Assembly (NCBI GenBank): GCA_934271365.1
Contig: CAKQRI010000028.1
Location: forward strand, 1-27,612
Length of the DNA: 27,612 bases
Direction of reading: 5' to 3'
From: an uncultured Spirochaetales bacterium
GTDB lineage: Bacteria > Spirochaetota > Spirochaetia > Sphaerochaetales > Sphaerochaetaceae
Position numbers and translations under genes: made by a program. The notes below the pieces were generated by a model. It worked only from the letters and a program-made list of their open reading frames with translations, did not search any database and was not told where the DNA came from. Below are positions 5,658 through 13,885 of the stretch, piece after piece; the first letter of the stretch is position 1; every line of letters starts with the position of its first letter.

Positions 5658-8600
5658 ATGAATAAGACTAGAAAAAATACATATATTTATTCGACAACAA
5701 AAATCAAAGAAAGCTTAGGAAATAGACCATATGCATTAGGACTTGATCTGGGAGTTGGATCAATCGGTATAGCAGCAACCGCATTAGAGATGGATAAAGA
5801 TGGTAACTTACTCCCAACTGATCTGATATATGCAAATTCGTTAATCTTTCCATCTTCGGAAGGTGCTTCGGAACGCAGAGAATATAGAAGCCAAAGAAAT
5901 TCTATTAGGCATAAACGCAATAGAATGAGAAGGCTTTGGATATTACTCGCAGAAAAAACATGATGCTTCCCTTCTCGGAGAATTCTGAGAGCAGAAATCC
6001 CAGAGCATTGCGTTTTTCTAATAATGCTTTAAAAATGAATCCATACGAGATAAGGCTAAAAGGCTTAAAAGAAAAGCTAACATTAGAAGAATTAGGAGTT
6101 GCTTTATATCATATTGCAAATCACAGAGGGGCATCCTCAATAAGATCCTTCAGCGGTGTTACGAAAACAAAAGATGAGGAAGATGAAGAAAAAAAGCTAA
6201 AAAATACATCTTTCATTGTCAAAAAATATAATGTAGATACTTTTGTTGAAGTTCTACAAATATTTAACAATAGCGAGATTAGAGGATACCGAAACAAAAG
6301 CGGCAGAACAGAGGAAATGCCACTTCCTACTAGGGATATTATCAAAAATGAGTTCACAAAGCTAATAAACTGCCAACAGGACTTTTACCCAGAGATATTA
6401 ACAGATTCTTATGTAGAGAAGCTTCAGAATATTATATTTTATGAGAATCCCAAAATTATTCCTGAGCCCAAAAATTGCCCATATTTTACTGATGAAAAAA
6501 GAATACCAAAGGCTTCTTTTATTAATGAAGAAAGAAGATTATGGGAAGCATTAAATAATATCGTAATTTCTTTTGAAACTAAGTTACCAGACAACACAAA
6601 TAAACTAAAGTTATCTAAAGAAGACAAAAAAATATTATTCAAGGAGCTTAGATCAGGAAAGGCTATCACGGAATCAAATTTAAAAAAGGTCCTTCCCCAT
6701 TACAGCAATGCAAATAAAGTAATCCTTCAAGGCTCAACAAAAAAAGAAATGAAAATCCAAGGATTCCGCTTTAAGGAGTTAGAAGGTAAACCTTATTTCC
6801 AAAAGCTATCAACAGAAGAACAGATAAAATTCATTTCGCTTTATATTAATACCATTGATGATGACGAATTAAAAAATAAGCTTATAAAAGACTTCAGTTT
6901 TATAGAAGAAGATGCAACTGATACCTTAAATATAAAATGCATTATCAATGATTATGCTCCAGTTGGGTATACTGCTATGGCTATTTTAATGCCTTTAATT
7001 GAAGATGGATTATCTTTCAATGAAGCAGAAATAGAGGCTCAGGCAGCAGGAAGCTTGCCCCAAAAAGAGCATAAAGTTTACGACCTTCTTCCATATTATG
7101 GTCTAACAATCCAAGAAAAAACACAGAATCTTATGGGGAAAGCCTGGCATAGCTCTTTTTCTGAAACAAAAAACTCAAAAGGATTTCATAAACCTGAAAC
7201 AGCCTCGAATGAAGAAAAATATGGAAAAATTGCAAATCCTGTAGTTCATCAAACTCTTAATAAATTAAGAAAACTTGTAAATGAAGTTATAACTATAATC
7301 GGGTACAAACCAGAAGAAATAACAGTAGAGCTTGGACGAAAGCTCAAGGTTGGATTAGAAAAAAGAAATCAGATAAGCAAAGAAATAGAACAAAAGTCAA
7401 AGGACAATAGAAGAATTTACGAAGAATATTGCCTTAAAAATAATTTGGGCCCAAACTATATTCAACGTTTCAAGCTATTTGAACAGCAAGGAGGAGGAAC
7501 TTGCCCTTACTGCGGAAAAAAAATAAGCGTTAGCGATATCGCTAATAAAAATGCAGACATAGATCATATTTTCCCTTATGAAGATACTGCTGATTCTTCT
7601 GAAAACAACCTTGTATTAGCCCATAAAATCTGCAATGAAAGTATTAAAAGAAAACAAATCCCTCATACAGCATTTTCCTCAGACAAACAGAACTGGGAAA
7701 GTATAATGGATTTTATTACTACTACAGAAGGAATGAAAAATAAAAGATGGAGATTTGAGATGACCGAAACTGAATATCAGGAATATCTCAAAAATCATAC
7801 ATTCCTTTCTCGTTTTAAATCTGATAATGCATATATTGCCCGGGTTGCAAGAGAGTACTTAATGTCTCTCTATGATGAAAGCAAGATGAACCAAGCAGTA
7901 AGGACTATAAAAGGCTCAGAAACGGCAGTCCTTAGAAAGGCCTGGAATCTCAATTCCATTACTAAATTATTAGGAGAAAAAATAAATCCTCAAAGTTCTT
8001 CAGAAGAAAATAAGAAAAACAGAACAGATGTAAGGCATCATGCACTCGATGCAATTGTTGCTGCATATTACACCACCAATGTAAAGCATATAATGAATTC
8101 CATTTCTAGCATGGGGAAATCGCAAAGCGAAATCATCAAGCGTTTACCTATACCTAAGTATTATCGAACAGAAAGAGCCCTTTCTACAGAAGACCAGAGA
8201 AAAGCGTTTACAAAGACAATAGAAGAATTCATAGAAAATCATACATTTGTATCTAGAGAAGCTAATATAAAGAAGAATGGAGAACTGATTAAGGACACTC
8301 ATTATTCAATACTTTTTGAGAATAATGACACAGTTGCAATCTGTACAAAAAAGAGCATAGCCGGAATGAATGCAAAAAGCATTTTTGGTGAAAAATCAGG
8401 ATCGATTCAATATGCTTTAAATAAGCCTTTCAATATACCTAATGACTTACCGGATGCAGATAAGCAGAAAGTAATATCATTGCAAAACCACAATAAGAAA
8501 AAATATGAAGAAATATTATCTCTTCAATCAAAGGCAAACGAAATATTAGAAGAAGAACAGAATCAAGCCCAAAAGGAAGGAAAGAAGGTTCGTAAAATTG

Positions 8601-9169
8601 ATGAAAGAGCAATAGCAACAAAGGTACTATCTTTAGCAGGTGGTGTGTATTATCAAATTTCAACAAAAAACGAAAGCGCTCTTTTCCTTACCCAAAAGCC
8701 AGATAAACAACACAAAGGCGCAGCAAGAGATTTAGGCGATAGTTACTGCATAGATTTATTTCATAACAAAGAAGGAAAACTATGTGGTGAAATTCTGAAA
8801 ATGATTGATATCATGAATAAGAATTTTGTTCCTCAATATGTAAAAAATGGTTTTACAAAAATCGAGAGACTATATAGAAAAGATATTCTTGAAGTTGATC
8901 AGTTTATTTTTCAATCTAATGAGGAAGTCTTGCATGCACCTAATGCGCCACTCATGAGAACTTTCATTGTAATCTCAAGATTTAAATATACTACAACAGG
9001 ATCAATACAGGTTTTTTATGATTCTATTTTATCAAGTCAAATAGACAATTCTAGCTCTAAAACCCTTTCTGGTTTTGATGAATTACATGTACGTAAAGTA
9101 TGCATCTCAGAAGCAGGTATCATTTATTACCGTTCTCCTGAACTAAGGAGCAAGAAATGTGGAGAATAA
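5658..9169 (+). pseudogene. cas9: Type II-C Cas9 nuclease, split by a -1 frameshift after codon 100
   Basis: RNA-guided DNA nuclease. The first frame (5658-5963, 101 codons) holds the RuvC-I motif GLDLGVGSIG with Asp30 and the arginine-rich start of the bridge helix. The rest continues in another frame to 9169. The break is in an A tract: the gene has six A (5953-5958), and a seventh would restore GAA AAA AAC and read LLAEKNMML, matching LLAERNLML in S. globosa Cas9 (from memory). The repaired protein would be 1170 residues, against 1179 there. The second frame is otherwise intact. It has RuvC-II Glu558 (VELGR), a CPYC pair before the HNH motif DIDH (His637), and RuvC-III HHALD (His794, His795, Asp798), numbered on the repaired protein. 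The first-frame TGA (5961-5963) overlaps an in-frame ATG (5960-5962), so coupled reinitiation of a 1069-residue fragment is possible. cas1 starts 13 bp before its end. Confidence 0.93.
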
Positions 9170-10053
9170 TTGATATATCAGGGAATGGATATACCCTAGC
9201 GGTTGAAAACAAAAATATAGTAATAACAAATCAGGAAGGTGAAAGCTCTCATATACCTTTTTCAGATATTCATTCAATACTATTCCATGGCTATGGCACA
9301 TTACTTTCAGAGTCTTTCATAGAGAACTGCATAAAACTCCATATCCCATTAGTTTTCTGCGATGAAAAACATCTGCCACTAGGTATTACTGTTCCTTATT
9401 GCCAGCACACAGATAGTCTACAGAGGTTAAAAGCTCAGATTGACATTACACTGCCAATGAAAAAACAGATATGGAAACAGATAATAAAAGCAAAAATCCA
9501 ATCGTCAGAACTACTTTTAAGGGAACTTAATTTGAATGAATATAAAGACCTTCATCAGCTAGAACAAAAAGTGTTATCTGGAGATACATCAAACACAGAA
9601 GCCCAAGCAGCTCGTATATATTTCACAGCATTATTTGGTCCTGATTTTTCTAGAAGAGATGAAAGCTTTATTGAAAATGCACTTCTAAATTATGGATATA
9701 CAATAATAAGAAGCTCTGTTGCTAGAGCTTTAGCTTCTGCTGGATTAGATTCCAAGATAGGTATATTCCATTCTGGCAGAATAAATCCATTCTGTCTTGT
9801 GGATGACTTAATGGAGCCTCTTAGGGTATTTGTAGATTCTACAGTTATCTCTATCTTAAAAGAAATTCCAGGTAAAGTTACAGAGCTGACACCGACAATC
9901 AAAAAAGTCTTAATAAATACAATAAACTTGCAATGTAAGATTGGAGATATCACAACTGATTTGAATAATGGGATATATAATTATGTTATGAGTTTTCTTG
10001 ATTGCATCGAAAAAAGAAAAGAAAGCCTGCTCTTTCCTAAACGAATAATCTAA
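9157..10053 (+). CDS. cas1: Cas1 integrase, type II
   Basis: A 298-residue metal-dependent integrase that, with Cas2, inserts new spacers at the leader end of the array. The catalytic triad is visible: Glu148 (TEAQAAR), His205 (FHSGR) and Asp217 (VDDLMEP). The N-terminal beta-rich half and C-terminal helical half have normal proportions, and no disruption is seen. The ATG lies 13 bp inside the end of cas9, with AAGGAG six bases upstream. Its stop overlaps the cas2 ATG by one base (TAATG), so the two are coupled. No csn2 or cas4 is present, which makes the locus subtype II-C. The intact gene beside a broken cas9 suggests either recent damage or a sequence error. Confidence 0.96.
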   Translation: MWRIIDISGNGYTLAVENKNIVITNQEGESSHIPFSDIHSILFHGYGTLLSESFIENCIKLHIPLVFCDEKHLPLGITVPYCQHTDSLQRLKAQIDITLPMKKQIWKQIIKAKIQSSELLLRELNLNEYKDLHQLEQKVLSGDTSNTEAQAARIYFTALFGPDFSRRDESFIENALLNYGYTIIRSSVARALASAGLDSKIGIFHSGRINPFCLVDDLMEPLRVFVDSTVISILKEIPGKVTELTPTIKKVLINTINLQCKIGDITTDLNNGIYNYVMSFLDCIEKRKESLLFPKRII

Positions 10054-10382
10054 TGGCTATAGGGAAATATGAAGCAGTGTGGTTATTTGTAGGTTTTGAT
10101 CTTCCAACACTCTCAAAAGAAGACAGAAAAAGAGCCAATTCCTTTAGAAAAGAACTTCTTGATAATGGTTTTGTAATGTTCCAACTATCATTTTATTCCC
10201 GTTATTTTCCATCGAAGCAGCAAGCTCTATCAATTGCAAATAAAGTAAAAAGCATTGTCCCTATAAATGGTAAAGTTTCAGTTTTCTATATTACAGACAT
10301 GCAATACTCTATGATTGAAACTTTCTATGGCGGTAGAGAAATTGAAAATACAATACCGGAATCTGCAATATTACTAGATTAA
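10053..10382 (+). CDS. cas2: Cas2, type II
   Basis: A 109-residue small protein that dimerises and bridges two Cas1 dimers to form the spacer integration complex. The sequence has the type II Cas2 pattern: an early hydrophobic strand ending in an aspartate (WLFVGFDLPTLSKEDRKRAN), then GFVMFQLSFYSRYF, and a C-terminal strand VSVFYITDMQY. Length is typical. It is the last gene of the cas9-cas1-cas2 unit and starts one base inside the cas1 stop. Its TAA stop (10380-10382) overlaps the end of the U-tract of the oppositely directed tracrRNA, so the two transcription units converge with no spare DNA between them. Confidence 0.95.
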   Translation: MAIGKYEAVWLFVGFDLPTLSKEDRKRANSFRKELLDNGFVMFQLSFYSRYFPSKQQALSIANKVKSIVPINGKVSVFYITDMQYSMIETFYGGREIENTIPESAILLD

Positions 10383-10405
10383 AAAAAGGACCCTCTTAAA
10401 GAGGG
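10381..10405 (-). terminator. tracrRNA terminator overlapping the cas2 stop codon
   Basis: CCCTCT/AGAGGG (10400-10405 with 10391-10396) with a 3-nt loop is followed on the minus strand by TCC and seven T (10387-10381). On the plus strand there is no T-run, so it acts on the tracrRNA rather than on the cas operon. Confidence 0.88.
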
Positions 10406-10456
10406 CAATTTTCGACTAAAGTCTTATTTAAGACACCCGTCGAATTAATGTATGTT
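10381..10456 (-). ncRNA. tracrRNA of the type II-C system
   Basis: The minus strand here carries an anti-repeat. AATTCGAC pairs exactly with GTCGAATT of the CRISPR repeat. GGG, then GTCTT, then AA continue the pairing toward the repeat 5' end with only single mismatches and G-U pairs. AACATACATT upstream pairs with the repeat's 3' half. After the anti-repeat come a small stem GACT-TT-AGTC (10413-10422) and a terminator hairpin. The predicted transcript is about 76 nt, short for a tracrRNA. The segment GTCTTAAATAAGAC (10421-10434) is also a perfect 6-bp hairpin that would compete with the upper anti-repeat pairing. Processing would need RNase III, which is not in the window. Confidence 0.85.
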
Positions 10457-10462
10457 GTTATA

Positions 10463-10491
10463 TTTATAGCAAATTAATTCTTATTTTTCAA
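10463..10491 (-). promoter_or_regulatory. tracrRNA promoter
   Basis: On the minus strand TTGAAA (10486-10491) is followed after exactly 17 nt by TATAAA (10463-10468), preceded by TG to give an extended -10 (TGCTATAAA). The start would be near 10456, immediately ahead of the anti-repeat. The promoter begins just after the msrC stop codon. Confidence 0.8.
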
Positions 10492-10494
10492 CAA

Positions 10495-10506
10495 TAACTT
10501 AAGTTA
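10495..10506. repeat. 12-bp perfect palindrome at the msrC stop codon
   Basis: TAACTTAAGTTA is self-complementary and includes the msrC stop codon. It lies 3 bp upstream of the tracrRNA -35 region. No intrinsic terminator is seen between msrC and the tracrRNA, so read-through from the hydrogenase operon into the tracrRNA is possible. Confidence 0.4.
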
Positions 10507-10990
10507 GAGATGAAACAAGTGATGCAATCTTCTCTATAAAGAGTGCATCATGAGATGAGAAACGAGCTACTGCAGGACTATCAAGATCAATGACTCCATA
10601 AAGGCTCTGTCCTTTTATGATTGGAACAACCAATTCGCTTTTAGATGACGATGAGCAGGCAATATGCCCAGGAAACTTCAGCACATCATCTACTATCTGC
10701 GTTTCCATCGCAGCTGCTGCAGTACCACAGACTCCACGGCCAATCATTATCTCAGAACATGCTGGCTCGCCCTGAAAAGGACCAAGAACAAGCTTATCTC
10801 CATCATAAAGATAGAAGCCTGCCCAATTAAGGCAGCCCATGAAATCATTTATTGATGAAGCTATATTCGAGAGATTAGCAATTCTCTTATAAAAAGAGCC
10901 ATCCTCTTCTATCATCATAAGAGAAAGAGCGTCCAGAAACAGACGCTCATCCTCATCCACGTTTCCTGTTTTCGTAAAACCAGCAAACAT
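10499..10990 (-). CDS. msrC: Free methionine-(R)-sulfoxide reductase, GAF domain
   Basis: A 163-residue single GAF-domain cytosolic enzyme that reduces free methionine-(R)-sulfoxide. The three family cysteines are at Cys78 (EPACSE), Cys88 (GVCGT) and Cys112 (HIACSS), with the same spacing of 10 and 24 residues as the E. coli fRMsr cysteines 84, 94 and 118. NWAGFYL, LGPFQGEPAC and the VIDLDSP end are also diagnostic. The ATG at 10990 is chosen over a longer frame because it starts the conserved sequence and lies two bases after the stop of the hydrogenase gene. Repair of oxidised methionine is a sensible companion for oxygen-sensitive hydrogenases. It is the last gene of the operon. Confidence 0.92.
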   Translation of the reverse strand: MFAGFTKTGNVDEDERLFLDALSLMMIEEDGSFYKRIANLSNIASSINDFMGCLNWAGFYLYDGDKLVLGPFQGEPACSEIMIGRGVCGTAAAAMETQIVDDVLKFPGHIACSSSSKSELVVPIIKGQSLYGVIDLDSPAVARFSSHDALFIEKIASLVSSLT

Positions 10991-10992
10991 TA

Positions 10993-12426
10993 TTATTTCT
11001 TTATACCTCTGAGCTTCATTGCAAGCTGAGGCTTTACAATAGTGCCAGGTCCTGCTATACAGCCATTCTCGCAGCACATTACCTCTACGAGGTCAGCCTC
11101 AGGAGCACGTCTCTCCCAGGTCTTCATCAGGCGAACAGTTTTCTTATCAAGGCCATTGATCGGAAGAATCCTCACACTTTCACCCTTATCCTGATAACGC
11201 TTCATAACACAGCCGGCGACACCTCCAGAGACTGCAAAATTCCTGCAGTCCTCAAAAGCTGAAGTATCTCCAAGATCTGCAGACTCTATGCTCTGAGTAT
11301 CTATGCCCTTAGCAACAAATAGAGATGCAAGCTCTGCGAACGTAATCACGCCGTCAATTGTATCCCTGTACTTCTTCGCCGCCTCAACACGCTTTGCAAG
11401 GCATGGACCGATGAATACCACTTTATAGCCAGGATATCTCTTTCTGCAGATCTCTGCTGTATACCCCATAGGAGATAAGCTATCAGAGTACTTAGTCTTC
11501 AGATATGGGATATGAGTCTCGATAAGCTCCATCCAAGATGGGCAGCATGATGTTGTCATGAAGCCAGCACCTTCAGAAATCTTCTCCTCTAGCTCCTTTG
11601 CTTCATTAACGCTAGTGATTTCAGCACCTTCAGCAACCTCTACGACTTCAGAGAATCCTGCAGCCTTTATTGCAGCCTTGATCTGACCTAGGGATCCAGA
11701 GAACTGTCCTTCAATTGCAGGAGCAATCATCGCAACTATCTTATCTCCCCTCTTTATCATCTTTGCTACAGGGAAGAGACCTGAGCGTTCAACGATAGCA
11801 CCGAAAGGACAAGATCTCACGCACTTTCCGCAGCCTATGCATTTTGCATGATCAACTTCAGCAACACCATTCTCATTCTTCTTGATTGCATCAACAGGAC
11901 ATGCTTCCTCACAAGGAACCGGAATATGAACAACAGCATGGAATGGGCAAACTTCCATACACTTTCCACACTTTATGCAGACATCTTCCTGTATATGAGC
12001 TCTGCCATTGAGGAATACAATTGCATTCTTAGGACAGTTAGACATGCAAGGACGCGCAAAGCAGCCTCTGCAGCCATCAGAGATTCTATAAACAGACTTA
12101 GGACAGCCTGAGCAGCCTGTTGCAATTGTTGTAAGAATCGGCAGTGGCGGCTTATCCTCTGCAATCACATCCTCGATATAAGAACCAAGAGATCTGTATT
12201 CATCATCATCCTTCTCGATGTTGACGCCAGCAAGTGCCATGATGCGGTAGCGTACGAGTGCACGCTCTTTATAAATACAGCATCTATTAGGTGTCCTGTC
12301 TTTAGGGATTATGTCAATCGGAAGCCTATCTGCTGTCTCTACAAGATCATCAGCAAAGAAATGCTTAAGGACTTCTGTATCAATCTTGCGCTTCATCAGC
12401 GTATACTGGTTATTGATCTCAAGCAT
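10993..12426 (-). CDS. [FeFe] hydrogenase, group B-like, monomeric ferredoxin type
   Basis: A 477-residue iron-sulfur enzyme interconverting H2 with protons and electrons, presumably via ferredoxin. The N-terminal third contains several [4Fe-4S] cysteine groups (CRGCFARPC, CIKCGKCMEVCP, CIGCGKCVRSCP). The H-cluster motifs are TSCCPSW (about residue 290, with the proton-relay Cys kept), FIGPCLAKR (about 340) and a CCENGCIAGPG stretch (about 450). GPC in place of the usual MPC, and GPG in place of GGG, argue against classical group A HydA and suggest group B, whose role is poorly known. The ATG lies 8 bp inside the upstream ferredoxin gene. The maturases HydE, HydF and HydG must be elsewhere in the genome. 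Confidence 0.88.
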   Translation of the reverse strand: MLEINNQYTLMKRKIDTEVLKHFFADDLVETADRLPIDIIPKDRTPNRCCIYKERALVRYRIMALAGVNIEKDDDEYRSLGSYIEDVIAEDKPPLPILTTIATGCSGCPKSVYRISDGCRGCFARPCMSNCPKNAIVFLNGRAHIQEDVCIKCGKCMEVCPFHAVVHIPVPCEEACPVDAIKKNENGVAEVDHAKCIGCGKCVRSCPFGAIVERSGLFPVAKMIKRGDKIVAMIAPAIEGQFSGSLGQIKAAIKAAGFSEVVEVAEGAEITSVNEAKELEEKISEGAGFMTTSCCPSWMELIETHIPYLKTKYSDSLSPMGYTAEICRKRYPGYKVVFIGPCLAKRVEAAKKYRDTIDGVITFAELASLFVAKGIDTQSIESADLGDTSAFEDCRNFAVSGGVAGCVMKRYQDKGESVRILPINGLDKKTVRLMKTWERRAPEADLVEVMCCENGCIAGPGTIVKPQLAMKLRGIKK

Positions 12427-12679
12427 TCTTTACAGCCTCCGCCAGAAGATGGCAGAATGTCTCAGGATTCACTCCGCTGTAGATCTTATCATTAATTGAG
12501 ACGAAAGGTGCATTGCCATTGCCTACCTTGCATTCTCCAAGGCATGGGCAGCCTTCAATCTCACATTCAGCCAGAATTGCTGGATCAACAAAATCATTGT
12601 AAAGAAGAAGGTCTGCACCACCCTGTACAAAACACGCAGTACCTAAACAGATCTTTACCTTAACCTTTGTATTCTTCAT
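12419..12679 (-). CDS. Thioredoxin-like [2Fe-2S] ferredoxin (HydC/NuoE C-terminal type)
   Basis: An 86-residue small electron carrier with the thioredoxin-like [2Fe-2S] fold found in NuoE and HydC. The four ligands follow the family spacing: Cys11 and Cys16 (CLGTAC), Cys46 and Cys50 (CLGEC). The ATG follows a good site (GGAGGA) and starts 9 bp after the phosphatase stop. Its end overlaps the group B-like hydrogenase start by 8 bp, so it is probably that enzyme's dedicated electron partner or a NADH-dehydrogenase-like adaptor. No flavoprotein (HydB/NuoF) is visible in the window. Confidence 0.88.
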   Translation of the reverse strand: MKNTKVKVKICLGTACFVQGGADLLLYNDFVDPAILAECEIEGCPCLGECKVGNGNAPFVSINDKIYSGVNPETFCHLLAEAVKNA

Positions 12680-12688
12680 GTTATCCTC

Positions 12689-13885
12689 CTACAGATACTC
12701 TTGTGAAGTTTCTTTTAAATATATTTCCTCAAGTGCCTTCCTCAGTCGTCCGATTATAGTTCTGCGGATTCCTATCTCCACTGGAATATTCGGATCCTGA
12801 TGGGCTTCATTTATCTTTGTTCCAACCAGGAAATGCACCTGGTCGCTATCTAGCAGTATCTCTACAAATCGCTTTGCCGGATCATCAGGAAGCTCAGCAG
12901 GATTCAGCCTCTTCTCAAGTATTGTCGCAACTCTTGAAAGCGTGAGCATACCTTCCGTTACAAGGTCTATGCCTTCCATTTTACTTGCAGGTGGAACATC
13001 CTTAGACCAGCACTTCATATCAACAGTAAGCTTCTTGCCCAGCATTCTTGCAACAATCTGCGCTGTTGTTCCACCAGAGACAATCTTCCTTCCGTCAAAT
13101 GCCTTTATCTTCTCTCCGAGAATCTCATCGGCTTCCTTGGTAAAAGGTGGTCCTGTTACTATCAGAGTCCTTCTCGGTTTTCTTATATAAACAACAACGC
13201 ATGTGATATCATCTTTAGAGCATAGGCCATCAAGGCTATTTGCCTTCTGCACAATCGCACGAGAAAGCTCTCTTGATGATATATCAGGATTTGCTTCAAT
13301 TTCTTTCTTTATGAATTCCCTGACACCATCAAGCCTCCATCCAAGAGGAAGGCTTCTTCCAAGTCCAGACTGGGTTACACCATCACTGAACATGATAAGG
13401 CGCTCAGATGCAGAAAGCTTGAATGAGGATGAAGAGACTATCTCCTTCTTGAATGCACCTTCTCTCTGAAGCTCTGTCTTCTCACGTGTCCAATAGACAG
13501 GCTCTGAGCCTTTGAAGCGCAGAGATGGAGGATTATCATATTCAACAAGATTTACTTCGATATCCTCATTGTTCTCTTTATATCTTATGTCTGCAATAGT
13601 GAATGTCGAGTAGCTTATCTTGCGTTCCTTACAGACAGGAAGAGTATCCATTATGATCTTCGCAGAATGATTGAGATCAATCGGTGAAAACGAGAGCTTA
13701 TGTGCCATATGCGCGGTAAGGGATGCAAGCACATTGGCCTTCACTCCGCTTCCAAGTCCATCTGAAAGCGTTGCTACAATCTGATTGTTCTCAGGATTTC
13801 TGGAGAGCAGAAAGACATCGCCGCCTATCTTCTGGCCATGCTTATAGATCTGCGCATAATCAACATCTATGAATATATTATTCAT
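12689..13885 (-). CDS. SpoIIE-type serine phosphatase linked to a sensory hydrogenase
   Basis: A 398-residue protein with an N-terminal PP2C/SpoIIE domain (about residues 1-235). GGDVF and ATLSDGLGSGVKA contain the metal-binding aspartates, including Asp42, and a late SKDDITCVVV block completes the domain. These enzymes remove phosphate from Ser/Thr, often on anti-sigma antagonists. The C-terminal 160 residues (from LIVTGPPFTKEADE) form a second domain I do not recognise. No transmembrane segment is seen, so it is cytosolic. The ATG overlaps the hydS stop by four bases (ATGA). In the [FeFe] hydrogenase classification a phosphatase-linked sensory group (C3) has exactly this neighbour, so the phosphatase is the probable output of the H2 or redox signal. 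Its target is not in view. Confidence 0.85.
   Translation of the reverse strand: MNNIFIDVDYAQIYKHGQKIGGDVFLLSRNPENNQIVATLSDGLGSGVKANVLASLTAHMAHKLSFSPIDLNHSAKIIMDTLPVCKERKISYSTFTIADIRYKENNEDIEVNLVEYDNPPSLRFKGSEPVYWTREKTELQREGAFKKEIVSSSSFKLSASERLIMFSDGVTQSGLGRSLPLGWRLDGVREFIKKEIEANPDISSRELSRAIVQKANSLDGLCSKDDITCVVVYIRKPRRTLIVTGPPFTKEADEILGEKIKAFDGRKIVSGGTTAQIVARMLGKKLTVDMKCWSKDVPPASKMEGIDLVTEGMLTLSRVATILEKRLNPAELPDDPAKRFVEILLDSDQVHFLVGTKINEAHQDPNIPVEIGIRRTIIGRLRKALEEIYLKETSQEYL

Noticed and set aside
5953..5963. Programmed -1 ribosomal frameshift in cas9
   Set aside because: The in-frame heptamer is A AAA ACA, not the classical A AAA AAC or A AAA AAG, and I saw no strong stimulatory hairpin or internal Shine-Dalgarno. 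A simple one-base deletion explains the break; slippage is kept only as a possibility.
5966..5990. Reading frame giving KKHDASLLGEF after the cas9 break
   Set aside because: It would need two one-base insertions, whereas a single missing A gives a junction matching the homologue.
7500..7680. A separate HNH endonuclease or intron inserted in cas9
   Set aside because: The HNH block is in the expected place between RuvC-II and RuvC-III and in frame, so it is the native Cas9 domain.
10431..10461. A fourth CRISPR repeat or second array after cas2
   Set aside because: It is a single degenerate copy with no partner, and its changes are compatible with pairing, so it is the tracrRNA anti-repeat.
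10993..12426. Classical group A HydA hydrogenase
   Set aside because: GPC and GPG replace the MPC and GGG of group A, and the length and N-terminal cysteine pattern fit group B better.
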